Positions 43,341 to 52,500 of a DNA stretch of 64,000 nt are shown piece by piece (position 1 is the stretch's first letter; each line of letters begins with the position of its first letter). The notes beneath the pieces are model-generated. The model had not been told where the DNA came from. It saw only the letters and a program-made list of their open reading frames with translations, and made no database searches. This DNA comes from Denitratimonas yunnanensis (SeqCode) (GTDB taxonomy: Bacteria > Pseudomonadota > Gammaproteobacteria > Xanthomonadales > Xanthomonadaceae), in contig JAPMLR010000007.1 of assembly GCA_026410415.1 (NCBI GenBank), positions 1-64,000 of the forward strand, written 5' to 3'. The position numbers and the translations under genes are program-made.

Positions 43341-45821
43341 TCATTCGCCGCTGCTGCGGGTGCCAGCCTCTGCGGCTTCCAGCGCGGCGATCGATTCGCG
43401 GATGCGCGCCAGCGGGCCAGCGGCATCGCCGTAGCGAGCGGTGAGGATGGCGCGCGAGCGCTCCAGGCTGGCGCGTGCTTCGGGCAGGTGGCCGAGCGCG
43501 ATCTGAGTGAGGCCGAGGCCGCGGAGGATCTCGGCAACCATGTCGTGCTCCGGGCCAAGACTGTCTACGGCTTGCGCCAGGGAAGCGGTTTGTTGCGCAT
43601 GCGCGGTCTCCAGTTGGCCGCTGTCACGCAGCCAGTTGGCGAGGTTGGCGCGGGTCATGATGGCGATGGTGGAGTCCGGGCCGTGCTCCGCCAGGGCACG
43701 TTCGTACGCGAATCGGTAGTGCGGGCCGGCTTCCTCGATCTTGCCTTGTTGGCGAAGTGCTCCGGCGAGGTTGGCGCGTACCCGCATCATGGTGGACGAT
43801 TCCGGTCCCAGCTGGCGCGCTACTGGATCGAGCATCGCTTGAAGTACGGCTTCGGCGCCGGCGTAATCGCGCTTTTGCAGGTGGAACACGGACAGGCTCA
43901 CGCGCATGTCCAGCATCTGCGGGTGATCCATGTCCGTCTGGCGGCCACGCAGGGCGATCAATTCCTTTTGCAGGGCGATCGCTTCGTCATACCGGCCGGT
44001 GTCGCTCAGCAGGATCGCGAGTCTGGTGCCGGCGTCGATTCGTTGCGAATGGTCTTCCGCCTGCGTGGTCGAGAGCTCGTCGTATGCCGCCTGGGCATGA
44101 ACCATGGCGTCGCCGGTGCGACCTTTCTGGCGTAACGTCCAGGAGAGGGCGGAGCGCAGGTCGGCCTGAAGGTGGGGCAGAGTCTCGCGAAGCCCGGGGT
44201 GGCGATCGATCAGGGCGATGCCTTCATTCAGGAGGGCTTCCGACTCGTCCAGCCGGTCGAAGTGCCCCAGTTGCTTGCCCAGTCGCTGCAGTATCAGCAG
44301 GTATTGCATGCTGGCCTTGCCCCAGTGTGCGATGGCCAGCTCGCGCAATGCCTCCAGGTGCGCGATGCCTTTGGTCTCATGCTCCAGACTGGCATAGGTA
44401 TCAGCGATGGTGAGTTCGATCTCGTAGCGGTTGTCCGGATCGGAAGCCAGTTCGGTGGAGATGCGCGCTGCCGCATCGTCCAGCACGCGCAGCATCAGTG
44501 TCTTGTCCAGATCGCGTGCGGTATCCGGATCGACGCCGGAGAGCACGCTGCCGAGAAAATCCGCTGCGGTGCGGGCCCGCCTGGCTTCGAGTTCGGCTTT
44601 CTGCAAGGCCCAGACGGTAGCCGCCAGGCCGCCGACCAAGGCCAGCAGCACGAGGGCGACGGCACTCACGCCGAGGCGATGGCGCGCGACGAACTTGCGG
44701 ATCGCCACGCTGCGCCGCGCCGGTGCGGCCATGACCGGATAGCCATCGAGAAACCGGCGCAGGTCATCGGCCAGCAGCGATACCGACTGATAGCGTGCTG
44801 CCGGTTCGGGTTGCATCGCCCGTGTCACCACCCAGTCCAGATCCTCGCGCAGGGTGCGGATCAGGCGCCCGGGATCCAGTCCGCGGCGTTGTGCCAGGGT
44901 GCGGATATCGTCCGGAGCGAGCGTGCGGATGTGTTCGGATGGGAGACAGGAATCGTTTTCGGTGCCGCTGGCGGGAGGACGTGCGCCGCTGACGATTTCG
45001 TACAAGAGTGCGCCGAGCGAGTAGATGTCGCTGCGGCTGTCGCCCTGTTGGGTCGGATCGGCTTGTTCGGGGCTCATGTAACCCGGTGTGCCGGCGGGCT
45101 GCGAGGTGGTGTCGCCGGTGCCGGTCGCGATGCCGAAATCGATCAGATAGGGGGACGGCACGCCGTCGATCTGGCTTACCAATACGTTCCCGGGCTTGAT
45201 GTCGCGGTGCACCACGCCTTTCTGATGGGCATGCTGGATGCCGTCGCAGACACGCAGGAACAGTTCGATGCGCTGACGCAGCGACAGGGCATGCTCTTCG
45301 CAGAATCGCGTGATGGGCTGGCCCTCGATGTACTCCATCACCAGCCACGGCCGGCCCAGTTCGTCGGTGCCGGCATCGTGGATCTGCGCGATGGCAGGGT
45401 GGTGCATCTGCGCCAGCCACTGACGTTCGACGTCGAAGTAGGCGCATTGGCGCGCATCGAACATGGACTGGCTGATGAGTTTCAACGCCACGTCACGCTC
45501 GTAGGCGCCATCGGCGCGGTGTGCCAGATACACTTGGCCCATGCCGCCGCGCCCGATCGGCTTGTCCACCGCCCACGGTCCGAAGCGCGTGCCGGCCGGA
45601 AGAGTCTGCGCAGCATCCACCAGCACCTGTGCGGATTTCATCGGCTCGCGCACTTTCCAGGTGGCCGAGCCTTCGATCCGCAGCATGACCAACAGCTCGT
45701 CCAGCAGCAGCGAATCGTTGCCGGCGTGCGTGCTGGCAAAGGCCTCGCGCTCTTCCGGTGGCAGCGCGCAGGCGGCGTGGAACAAGTCCTGCAGCCGTTG
45801 CCAGCGCGCCTCGGTGCTCAT
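43341..45821 (-). CDS. transmembrane Ser/Thr protein kinase with TPR extracytoplasmic domain (PknS-like)
   Basis: An 826-residue kinase. Residues about 80-360 are the kinase: [10 protein letters not shown] (89-98), Lys114, HRDIKPGN (catalytic Asp207), IDFG (228-230), [12 protein letters not shown] and [13 protein letters not shown] membrane helix spans about 384-404, and the C-terminal 400 residues are TPR repeats ([60 protein letters not shown]), probably periplasmic. The start codon overlaps the sigma-factor stop (ATGA). This gene pair matches the known ECF43 sigma/Ser-Thr kinase arrangement (EcfK-PknS in Xanthomonas citri, EcfP-PknT in Vibrio), in which the kinase activates the sigma factor by phosphorylation. 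Confidence 0.92.
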   Translation of the reverse strand: MSTEARWQRLQDLFHAACALPPEEREAFASTHAGNDSLLLDELLVMLRIEGSATWKVREPMKSAQVLVDAAQTLPAGTRFGPWAVDKPIGRGGMGQVYLAHRADGAYERDVALKLISQSMFDARQCAYFDVERQWLAQMHHPAIAQIHDAGTDELGRPWLVMEYIEGQPITRFCEEHALSLRQRIELFLRVCDGIQHAHQKGVVHRDIKPGNVLVSQIDGVPSPYLIDFGIATGTGDTTSQPAGTPGYMSPEQADPTQQGDSRSDIYSLGALLYEIVSGARPPASGTENDSCLPSEHIRTLAPDDIRTLAQRRGLDPGRLIRTLREDLDWVVTRAMQPEPAARYQSVSLLADDLRRFLDGYPVMAAPARRSVAIRKFVARHRLGVSAVALVLLALVGGLAATVWALQKAELEARRARTAADFLGSVLSGVDPDTARDLDKTLMLRVLDDAAARISTELASDPDNRYEIELTIADTYASLEHETKGIAHLEALRELAIAHWGKASMQYLLILQRLGKQLGHFDRLDESEALLNEGIALIDRHPGLRETLPHLQADLRSALSWTLRQKGRTGDAMVHAQAAYDELSTTQAEDHSQRIDAGTRLAILLSDTGRYDEAIALQKELIALRGRQTDMDHPQMLDMRVSLSVFHLQKRDYAGAEAVLQAMLDPVARQLGPESSTMMRVRANLAGALRQQGKIEEAGPHYRFAYERALAEHGPDSTIAIMTRANLANWLRDSGQLETAHAQQTASLAQAVDSLGPEHDMVAEILRGLGLTQIALGHLPEARASLERSRAILTARYGDAAGPLARIRESIAALEAAEAGTRSSGE

Positions 45822-46375
45822 GCCATTCTCGCCGCCAGCCAGACGCGTGCGAAGCGCAGGTCACGCTCGATGGTGGCGCTGGAAACATCAAGCAGTTCAG
45901 CGGTCTGGCGGGTATCGAAGCCGGCCAGTTCCACCAGCGCGAATGCCTGCGATTTGCGCGTATCCATCCTGTCAAGCTGATCCAGCGCCTCGGCGAGCGT
46001 TGCGATATCGGCCGGTTGCGGAGCCGGATCGACCAGACGCAGGCTCAGTGTCACGGGCTCTCCCCGGCGCATGGCGGCACTGGCAGCACGTGCCATGTCG
46101 ATCAGCAGGCGGCGCATCTGCAGGGCGGCGAATGCGAAGAAGTGCTTGCGCGTGGGGAACGCGCCATGGCCCTCGCCCAGTTTCAGCCATGCCTCATGCA
46201 CCAGTTCCGTGGCGTCGAGGCCCGCATTGCGCTCGTTCTGGAGGTGGGTGCTGGCGATGCGATGCAGTTCGGCATAGACCTGCTCGGCCAGCGCGTCCGA
46301 AGCGCCGTCCCGGCCTTCGGACCAGGCATGTATCAGTCCGGTGATCGACGTGGGAGGGTCATGCATGACAGTCAT
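45818..46375 (-). CDS. ECF43-like RNA polymerase sigma factor
   Basis: A 185-residue ECF sigma factor of the TIGR02999 type. Region 2 is seen in LDATELVHEAWLKLGEGHGA and FFAFAALQMRRLLIDMARA; region 4 in LDQLDRMDTRKSQAFALVEL, then FDTRQTAELLDVSSATIERD. Thr56 lies in the ATELVHEAW segment, where ordinary ECF factors carry acidic residues; in ECF43 proteins phosphorylation of a threonine there is reported to restore polymerase binding. No anti-sigma gene is near; instead the gene overlaps its kinase. Start codons at 46375 and 46366 are both possible, with no good ribosome-binding site. It diverges from the nrdD operon. Confidence 0.9.
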   Translation of the reverse strand: MTVMHDPPTSITGLIHAWSEGRDGASDALAEQVYAELHRIASTHLQNERNAGLDATELVHEAWLKLGEGHGAFPTRKHFFAFAALQMRRLLIDMARAASAAMRRGEPVTLSLRLVDPAPQPADIATLAEALDQLDRMDTRKSQAFALVELAGFDTRQTAELLDVSSATIERDLRFARVWLAARMA

Positions 46376-46582
46376 GCCGGCGATGATACCCGGCCACGTC
46401 ATCGCTGCGGTATGAGCGTGATGATGGCAGGCGCCGGCGAGTCGGTGGGGCGTGGCTCACCGATCGGATGAGCGTTTCCGTGCACTCTGCATCCAGTGCA
46501 TCGGTGCACGTCTCAGAGAGGGAAACACGGGCGAGCCGGCGCAATGCCGACGGTGTGTCGGGGGCGTTCAACTGGCGTCTTC

Positions 46583-46596
46583 CTGACATTTGTCAA
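46583..46596. promoter_or_regulatory. FNR-family-like box upstream of nrdD
   Basis: CTGACatttGTCAA is a near-perfect palindrome (TGACA/TGTCA core) fitting the general FNR-family pattern TTGAY-N4-RTCAA. It overlaps the left end of the first NrdR box by two bases. Anaerobic activation is expected for a class III reductase, but the half-sites differ from the best FNR consensus. Confidence 0.4.
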
Positions 46597-46642
46597 GCAA
46601 CATCTTGTTGTCTGGATAGAACATGAGCACAACATATTGTGT
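46595..46642. promoter_or_regulatory. pair of NrdR boxes upstream of the anaerobic reductase operon
   Basis: Box 2 (46627-46642, GCACAACATATTGTGT) matches the NrdR consensus ACACWATATATWGTGT at 14 of 16 positions. Box 1 (46595-46610, AAGCAACATCTTGTTG) matches at 10 of 16, including the strongly conserved C-A-A and T-T-G core bases. Their centres are 32 bp apart, about three helical turns, the usual spacing for cooperative NrdR binding. NrdR represses ribonucleotide reductase operons when dATP is plentiful. Confidence 0.85.
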
Positions 46643-46656
46643 TTGTGGTGATCGCG

Positions 46657-48402
46657 ATGGGGATGGCAAGGATTTCGGAGACATTGGTTGGAGCGCCGGC
46701 GATTGATCCAGTCGCGGCGATCGGGGAGTACCTCCGCCGGACCGACTGGCGGGTCAACGCCAATGCCAATCAGGGCTATTCGCTGGGTGGGTTGATCCTC
46801 AACGTGTCGGGAAAGGTCACGGCCAACTATTGGCTCTCGCATGTGTATCCGGCGCAGATCGGTCGCGCCCACCGCGAAGGCGATCTGCATATCCACGATC
46901 TGGACATGCTCTCCGGCTACTGCGCCGGCTGGTCGCTGCGCACGCTGTTGTACGAGGGCCTGAACGGGATCCCGAACAAGGTCGAGGCTGGCCCGCCGAA
47001 GCACCTGTCGTCGGCCGTCGGGCAGATCGTCAACTTCCTCGGCACGTTGCAGAACGAATGGGCCGGGGCGCAGGCGTTTTCCTCGTTCGATACCTATATG
47101 GCGCCGTTCGTGCACAAGGACGGGTTGAGCTATGCGGAGGTGAAGCAGGGTATCCAGGAACTGATCTACAACCTCAACGTGCCATCGCGCTGGGGCACCC
47201 AGACGCCGTTCACCAATCTCACCTTCGACTGGGTGTGCCCGGCAGACCTGCGCGCGCAGACGCCGTTCATCGGTGGCGAGGAAATGCCGTTCACCTACGG
47301 CGAGTTGCAGGCCGAGATGGACATGATCAACCGCGCCTACATCGAGGTGATGAGCGCCGGCGATGCCAAGGGCCGCGTGTTCACCTTCCCGATCCCGACG
47401 TACAACATCACCGCCGATTTCCCGTGGGAATCGGAGAACGCGCAGCGTCTGTTCGACATGACCGCCAAGTACGGCCTGCCGTACTTCCAGAACTTCATCA
47501 ATTCCGAACTCGACCCCGGCATGATCCGCTCGATGTGCTGCCGCCTGCAGCTGGATCTGCGCGAACTGCTGAAGCGCGGCAACGGCCTGTTCGGCAGCGC
47601 CGAGCAGACCGGCAGCCTCGGCGTGGTGACGATCAACTGCGCGCGTCTTGGCTATCTGTATCGCGGCGATGAAGACGGCCTGATGCGGCGTCTGGACGAA
47701 CTGCTGGAACTGGGCATGCGCAGCCTGGAGATCAAGCGCGAAGTGATCCAGCAGCTGATCGACGACGGCCTGTTCCCGTATACCAAGCGCTATCTGGGCT
47801 CGCTGCGCAATCACTTCTCCACGCTGGGCGTGAACGGCATCAACGAGATGATCCGCAACTTCAGCGGCGATGTGCACGACATCACCAGCGACTGGGGCCA
47901 CGCCTTCGCGCTGCGCCTGCTCGACCACGTGCGTGCGCGGATGGTGCAGTTCCAGGAGGACACCGGGCACCTCTACAACCTGGAAGCCACGCCGGCCGAA
48001 GGCACCACCTACCGCTTCGCCAAGGAAGACCGCCGCCGCTGGCCGGACATCCTGCAGGCCGGCACCGAGGCCAATCCGTACTACACCAATTCCTCGCAAC
48101 TGCCGGTGGGTTTCACCGACGACCCATTCGAGGCGCTGGAACGGCAGGAAGCACTGCAGTCGCGCTACACCGGCGGCACGGTGCTGCATCTGTACATGGG
48201 CGAGCGGATATCCAGCGGCGATGCCTGCCGCGAACTGGTCAAGCGTGCGCTGAGCCGCTTCCGCCTGCCGTACATCACCATCACGCCGACGTTTTCGATC
48301 TGCCCGACGCACGGTTATCTCGCCGGCGAACACGAGTTCTGCCCGCGCTGCGACGAGGAAAGGCTGGCGCGGAAACAGCGTGTGCTGGCCGCTGTGGATT
48401 GA
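46657..48402 (+). CDS. nrdD: anaerobic (class III) ribonucleoside-triphosphate reductase, large part lacking the glycyl-radical domain
   Basis: A 581-residue NrdD, which makes deoxynucleotides without oxygen. Seen: the barrel start WRVNANANQGYSLGGL, then DLHIHDLDMLSGYCAGWSLR, NLNVPSRWGTQTPFTNLTFD, the active-site SMCCRLQLD (Cys294-Cys295), and SICPTHGYLAGEHEFCPRCD near the end, a zinc-site-like cluster. No N-terminal ATP-cone is present. The protein stops at about 24 residues after the zinc motif; the RVxGY glycyl-radical loop normally found just beyond is missing and is encoded by the next gene in another frame. The start is uncertain: GTG at 46639 and ATG at 46663 are alternatives. Two NrdR boxes precede it. 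Confidence 0.92.
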   Translation: MGMARISETLVGAPAIDPVAAIGEYLRRTDWRVNANANQGYSLGGLILNVSGKVTANYWLSHVYPAQIGRAHREGDLHIHDLDMLSGYCAGWSLRTLLYEGLNGIPNKVEAGPPKHLSSAVGQIVNFLGTLQNEWAGAQAFSSFDTYMAPFVHKDGLSYAEVKQGIQELIYNLNVPSRWGTQTPFTNLTFDWVCPADLRAQTPFIGGEEMPFTYGELQAEMDMINRAYIEVMSAGDAKGRVFTFPIPTYNITADFPWESENAQRLFDMTAKYGLPYFQNFINSELDPGMIRSMCCRLQLDLRELLKRGNGLFGSAEQTGSLGVVTINCARLGYLYRGDEDGLMRRLDELLELGMRSLEIKREVIQQLIDDGLFPYTKRYLGSLRNHFSTLGVNGINEMIRNFSGDVHDITSDWGHAFALRLLDHVRARMVQFQEDTGHLYNLEATPAEGTTYRFAKEDRRRWPDILQAGTEANPYYTNSSQLPVGFTDDPFEALERQEALQSRYTGGTVLHLYMGERISSGDACRELVKRALSRFRLPYITITPTFSICPTHGYLAGEHEFCPRCDEERLARKQRVLAAVD

Positions 48403-48458
48403 CGGCAGCCCGGAAAACGACCTTTGCCGCAACCACCAATCAACCAAGGAGCACCACG

Positions 48459-48644
48459 ATGAATACCACTTCCAATCAAGCCGGTTTGTGTGACGAAGAG
48501 CGCCAGCGCTGCGAAGTCTGGACCCGCGTGATGGGCTATCACCGCCCGGTTTCCAGTTTCAACATCGGCAAGAAGGGCGAGCACGCCGAACGCCGCTTTT
48601 TCGCCGAGCCCGGCCACGCCCGCGCGGTGGCCGCCGCGGCATGA
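48459..48644 (+). CDS. stand-alone glycyl-radical domain of the anaerobic ribonucleotide reductase
   Basis: A 61-residue protein containing RCEVWTRVMGYHRPVSSFNI and then GKKGEHAERRFF, the entire C-terminal glycyl-radical motif of NrdD; Gly26 in RVMGY is the expected radical site. Cys11 and Cys18 could complete a zinc site. It has its own ribosome-binding site (AAGGAG, seven bases before the ATG), starts 57 bp after the nrdD stop in a different reading frame, and overlaps nrdG by 4 bp (ATGA). This is a tidy separate gene, not a recent frameshift. It would be activated by NrdG and dock in the NrdD barrel, as GrcA does for damaged pyruvate formate-lyase. Upstream start codons in the same frame lack a ribosome-binding site. 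Confidence 0.88.
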   Translation: MNTTSNQAGLCDEERQRCEVWTRVMGYHRPVSSFNIGKKGEHAERRFFAEPGHARAVAAAA

Positions 48645-49306
48645 TCCGGGTCGGCGGCATGACGCCGCTGACCAGCATCGATTTTCCCGGGCGACTGGCA
48701 GCGGTGCTGTTCCTGCAGGGGTGTCCCTGGCGCTGCGGTTACTGCCACAACCCGGAGTTGCTGCCGGCGCGCGCCGACACCGGCCTGGCCTGGGAACAGG
48801 TCGAAGCCTTCCTGCAACGCCGCCGTGGCTTGCTCGATGGCGTGGTGTTTTCCGGCGGAGAACCGACGTCGCAGGCCACGCTCGCCGATGCGCTGGTGCG
48901 GGTACGCGAGCTGGGTTATCAGACCGGCCTGCATACCGGCGGCATGTATCCGCAGCGCTTGCACGCGCTGCTGCCGCAACTGGACTGGATCGGGCTGGAC
49001 ATCAAGGCCCCGGATGCGGATTACGATCGCATCACCGGCCGCCGTGGCAGCGCCGGGCCAGTGCGCCTATCACTGGAGACGATCCTGCACAGCGGGGTCG
49101 ATTTCGAATGCCGTACCACGTGGCGACCCGAGCTGTTCTCCGTGGACGCGCTCTACCGGCTGGGAGCCGACCTGCGCTCGCGTGGCGTGCGCCACTGGGC
49201 AGTGCAGGAATGCCGGATCGAGGGGCGTGTCTTGCTGCCGATGCAGCGTCCTGATCCGGCGCGGCTGGGCGAAGGCTTCGTGCAGTTCGCATATCGGGCG
49301 GGGTGA
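48641..49306 (+). CDS. nrdG: anaerobic ribonucleotide reductase activating enzyme (radical SAM)
   Basis: A 221-residue radical SAM protein. The cluster motif is CPWRCGYC (Cys28, Cys32, Cys35), followed by GVVFSGGEPTSQ (SAM-binding GGE) and DIKAP. It uses SAM and a 4Fe-4S cluster to form the glycyl radical. Its sequence opening MTPLTSIDFPGRLAAVLFLQ is typical of the NrdG forms paired with P. aeruginosa-like NrdD (longer than the 154-residue E. coli enzyme). The ATG overlaps the stop of the small glycyl-radical gene, so substrate and activase are translationally coupled. It ends the nrdD operon. Confidence 0.95.
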   Translation: MIRVGGMTPLTSIDFPGRLAAVLFLQGCPWRCGYCHNPELLPARADTGLAWEQVEAFLQRRRGLLDGVVFSGGEPTSQATLADALVRVRELGYQTGLHTGGMYPQRLHALLPQLDWIGLDIKAPDADYDRITGRRGSAGPVRLSLETILHSGVDFECRTTWRPELFSVDALYRLGADLRSRGVRHWAVQECRIEGRVLLPMQRPDPARLGEGFVQFAYRAG

Positions 49307-49409
49307 AGCAAGTGATTGCCGTTTGTCGGCAGAAAAATACCGTTCGTTTTATTTGATGATGGGTTTCACATCTGCTGTCCGCTTGTCTGAGAAGGCAGGG
49401 ACGGTTTTG

Positions 49410-49440
49410 CAGCCAGGCACGAGGGAAGTGATCCTGGCTG
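49410..49440. other. hairpin in the 200-bp leader of the giant gene
   Basis: CAGCCAGG and CCTGGCTG form a perfect 8-bp stem with a 15-base loop, 67 bp upstream of the GTG start. No riboswitch class is recognised. The leader otherwise shows an AT-rich stretch (49336-49360) that may hold the promoter. Confidence 0.35.
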
Positions 49441-49506
49441 AGGCCGACCGCTCGGGACGGGGTGCCATGCGCAGCCCGAGACAAGATCAGTCAGGGGAAT
49501 CCGATC

Positions 49507-52500
49507 GTGACCACGCAGCCATCGCGGAGCCATTCGCGTTCGTTTTCGTTCAATCGGCATGCCTGCCGCGTCTTGCTCGCCCTGGCTGCGCTGGTGCCGG
49601 CCACCGCACTCGCGGCCCCGACGCTGAGCATCCAGTTCGACCCCGTGCCTGCGGACAATTACACGCCGGGCGGGACAGCGTCGGTGACGGTGGTGCTGTC
49701 CAACGGCAGCGCCGAGGGCACCACCGCGGCTGCCGATGTGGCCGCGACGCTGGCGGCCTTGCCGACCGGAGTGACGATCCAGAGCAGTAGCCGCAGTTGC
49801 GCTGCGAGCGGCGCTGATTCGGAGTGCGGCAATGTCGACACGGGTGATGGCCTCTACAGTGGCGGGAGCATCGGCGTCGGCGGCAGCCTGACGATCACGG
49901 CGACGCTCAACTTTGCGCTCAACGCCACGGGCGACAAACAGATCACGGTCACGGGATCTGCCGACGGTGTGACCAGCGTCACTGACAACCACTCTTTCAG
50001 TCGCACGCCTGTCACTGATCTGGCGGTGAGCGCGACCGCGGTGGTCACTTCTTCGCCCGCCGGTAATTGCCCGAGCAATGCGACAACCTACACGCCAGGT
50101 TGCGTATCGACATACACGGTGGTGGTGGACAACAACGGCCCGGATGACGCCAATGGGGCGAGGTTGTCGATGTCTCGAACCGAGGGAACTGCCGAGGGTA
50201 TTTCCCGGGTGTGCACGGCCAGCGGCGGCGCCGTGTGCCCGGCAGCCAGCGGTGGCGGGGCGATGAACAACGACCAGATCGCGACATTCCCCGCAGGCGG
50301 CAAGCTCACTTACACCGTAACCGTGCTGCATGCGACCACGGATACCTACGCCGGTGCCGGCATCAGTGCGAGCATTGCGCTGCCCGACTCCCCGGCTGGC
50401 CTGATCGATCGCGACACCGGCAACAACTCGGCCAGCAGCACGGCACGCACGCGCAACAGCGCTGCCAACCTGTCTGCGACGGTGACGCCGACGACGATCG
50501 CCTCTCCGGCCACCCATTGCCCTGGCGGCACGACGGTCTACACGCCGGGCTGCGCGTCGGCTTACACCGTGGAAATCCTCAACGCCGGGCCGGATGCGGC
50601 CACTGGCGCGAGTGTGTCGATGTCACGTTTGGAGGCATCCAATGCGGGTTTTTCCTGGACTTGTACTGCCACGGGTGGCGTGACATGTCCGGCCGCAAGC
50701 GGTTTGGAGCCACTGTCGGAAGCGGCGATCGCAACCTTCCCGAAAGATGGAAAACTCACTTACACCATCACCGTGACACATGCTTCGCCAGAGCTTTATG
50801 CCAGTGCCGGCATCATCGCTCTGGTGACCGCGCCGGCCACGCCGATCGATATCAATCCGGGCAACAACGAAGCCAGCGCCAGTCGCAGCATCGATCGTCG
50901 CGCTGCGTTGCGCGTGGTCAAGAGAGCGGTGCAGAACGGCAGCCCCGTGACGTCGGTGCCGGCCAACGTCGCGTTCGACTACGAAATCACCGTGTACAAC
51001 GATGGCCCAAGCGATGTGGGCAACAGCGGGAGCGATCCCGCCAATCCCCAGATCGATGCCAGTGGCCCGGCACTGGTGCTCAACGATACCTTCGATACCC
51101 GACTTGAAGGCGTCTCGGGCGCATGCATCCCCAGTGGAGGCAATCCTTGCTGGACGTTGTGTCCGAGCACGCTCCGCTGGAGTGGCGATGGTGGAGAGCC
51201 TGCCAGCGCCACCAATTGCCCGGTGGAGGCGGTTGTTGGCAGTGGTTCGCAGATCGCCCAGCGGTTCTCGCTGCGCGCTGGCAGCAGCAGCCGGCTGTTC
51301 ACCCGTGTCAATGTGCCCGAAGTTTCCGGCATCGTGACAGTGGACAATACCGCCAGCGTCGTTATGTCCACGTGCGGCGGGGCACCGGATTGCCATCAAG
51401 TCAACTTGGTGGGCGACGGCGCGCAGCGCACTTCCATGGCGAGTGTCGAGGTGTCGCCTTCGGCCATGGCCGCGCTGGATGTGGCCAACGTCGGGGGGGG
51501 CTCGGCCGTTCCTGGTACCACCCACAGTTACACCGTCACCGTGACAAACAGCGGATTCATGCGTCTGGATGGCACCGCGATCCAAGGCAGTTTCCCGCTC
51601 GCCACAGCCGGCAATCTGGATGGCTTCCTGCCGGGCACGGTGTCCTGGCAGTGCGAGGCTTTCAACAATGCCTGCTGTTCCAGTACATCCAACGAGTGCG
51701 GTCTTGGAGAGCCGACTCAGCCCGTGACTGCCAACACGCTTGCGGCTGCGGTGAACCTGCCCGCCAACAGTTGGGTCGAGATCACCCTTACCGGAACGAT
51801 TGATCCGCGTGCCCAGGCTGATGTTGCGCTGTCGGCTTCGGTGACTGCGCCTGGCGTGGACGATCCGATAGCCGCCAGTGCCAACACCACGTTGACGCCG
51901 CAGCGCCAGCTCACCTTGTCCAAACGCCTCTACCAGCGCGATGACGAGGGCGCCAATCCGCGTTTCTTCTACGAAATCATCGCTTCCAACAACGGTCCGA
52001 GCTTCGCGCCGGGGGCAAGCCTGATCGATGACGAAACAACGGTCGGCGATGAGAGCTTCGATTTTTCCATGGCGGAGTGGAGTTGTCAGGCGCACCCTGC
52101 GCCCGCGCCGATGGTAGCTCCGGAAGCCACGCGATGCAGAGTTGCCCCCAGCATTCCCGCTCTCCCCCCGAACACCGGCAATGGCGCAATCAATAGCGGT
52201 GATCTGTTGCTGGACTTGATGCCCGGTGGCCGCGCGGTGGTGCGGCTGGAGGTGAATACCACCGATGAGGCGACCAGTCCGGTCGTCAATACTGCGGAGT
52301 TGTCGCTGTCGGGCAGCAATACCGTGACAGCCAGTGCCTCCGCCAGTCTGAGTTCCACCTACACCCTGAAAGCAAGCAAGGGCGATGGGGTGGACGTGGC
52401 GCATCCGGGCGCCGCGCACCTGTATGAGATCACCGTGGTCAATGAAGGCCCCGATGATGCCTACGACGTGCACGTGCGCGATGCGATGCCTGCCGCCTTG

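Noticed and set aside
48360..48470. A frameshift or sequencing error splitting nrdD
   Set aside because: The small gene has its own AAGGAG ribosome-binding site, a separate N-terminus and a 57-bp gap, and it overlaps nrdG neatly; a simple frameshift would leave continuous homology across the junction.
49330..49506. A c-di-GMP (GEMM) riboswitch before the giant gene
   Set aside because: Short stretches resemble the consensus (GGGACG, a following GC-rich stem), but the conserved GGGCAAACC and GCAAAGCC blocks are not present in order.
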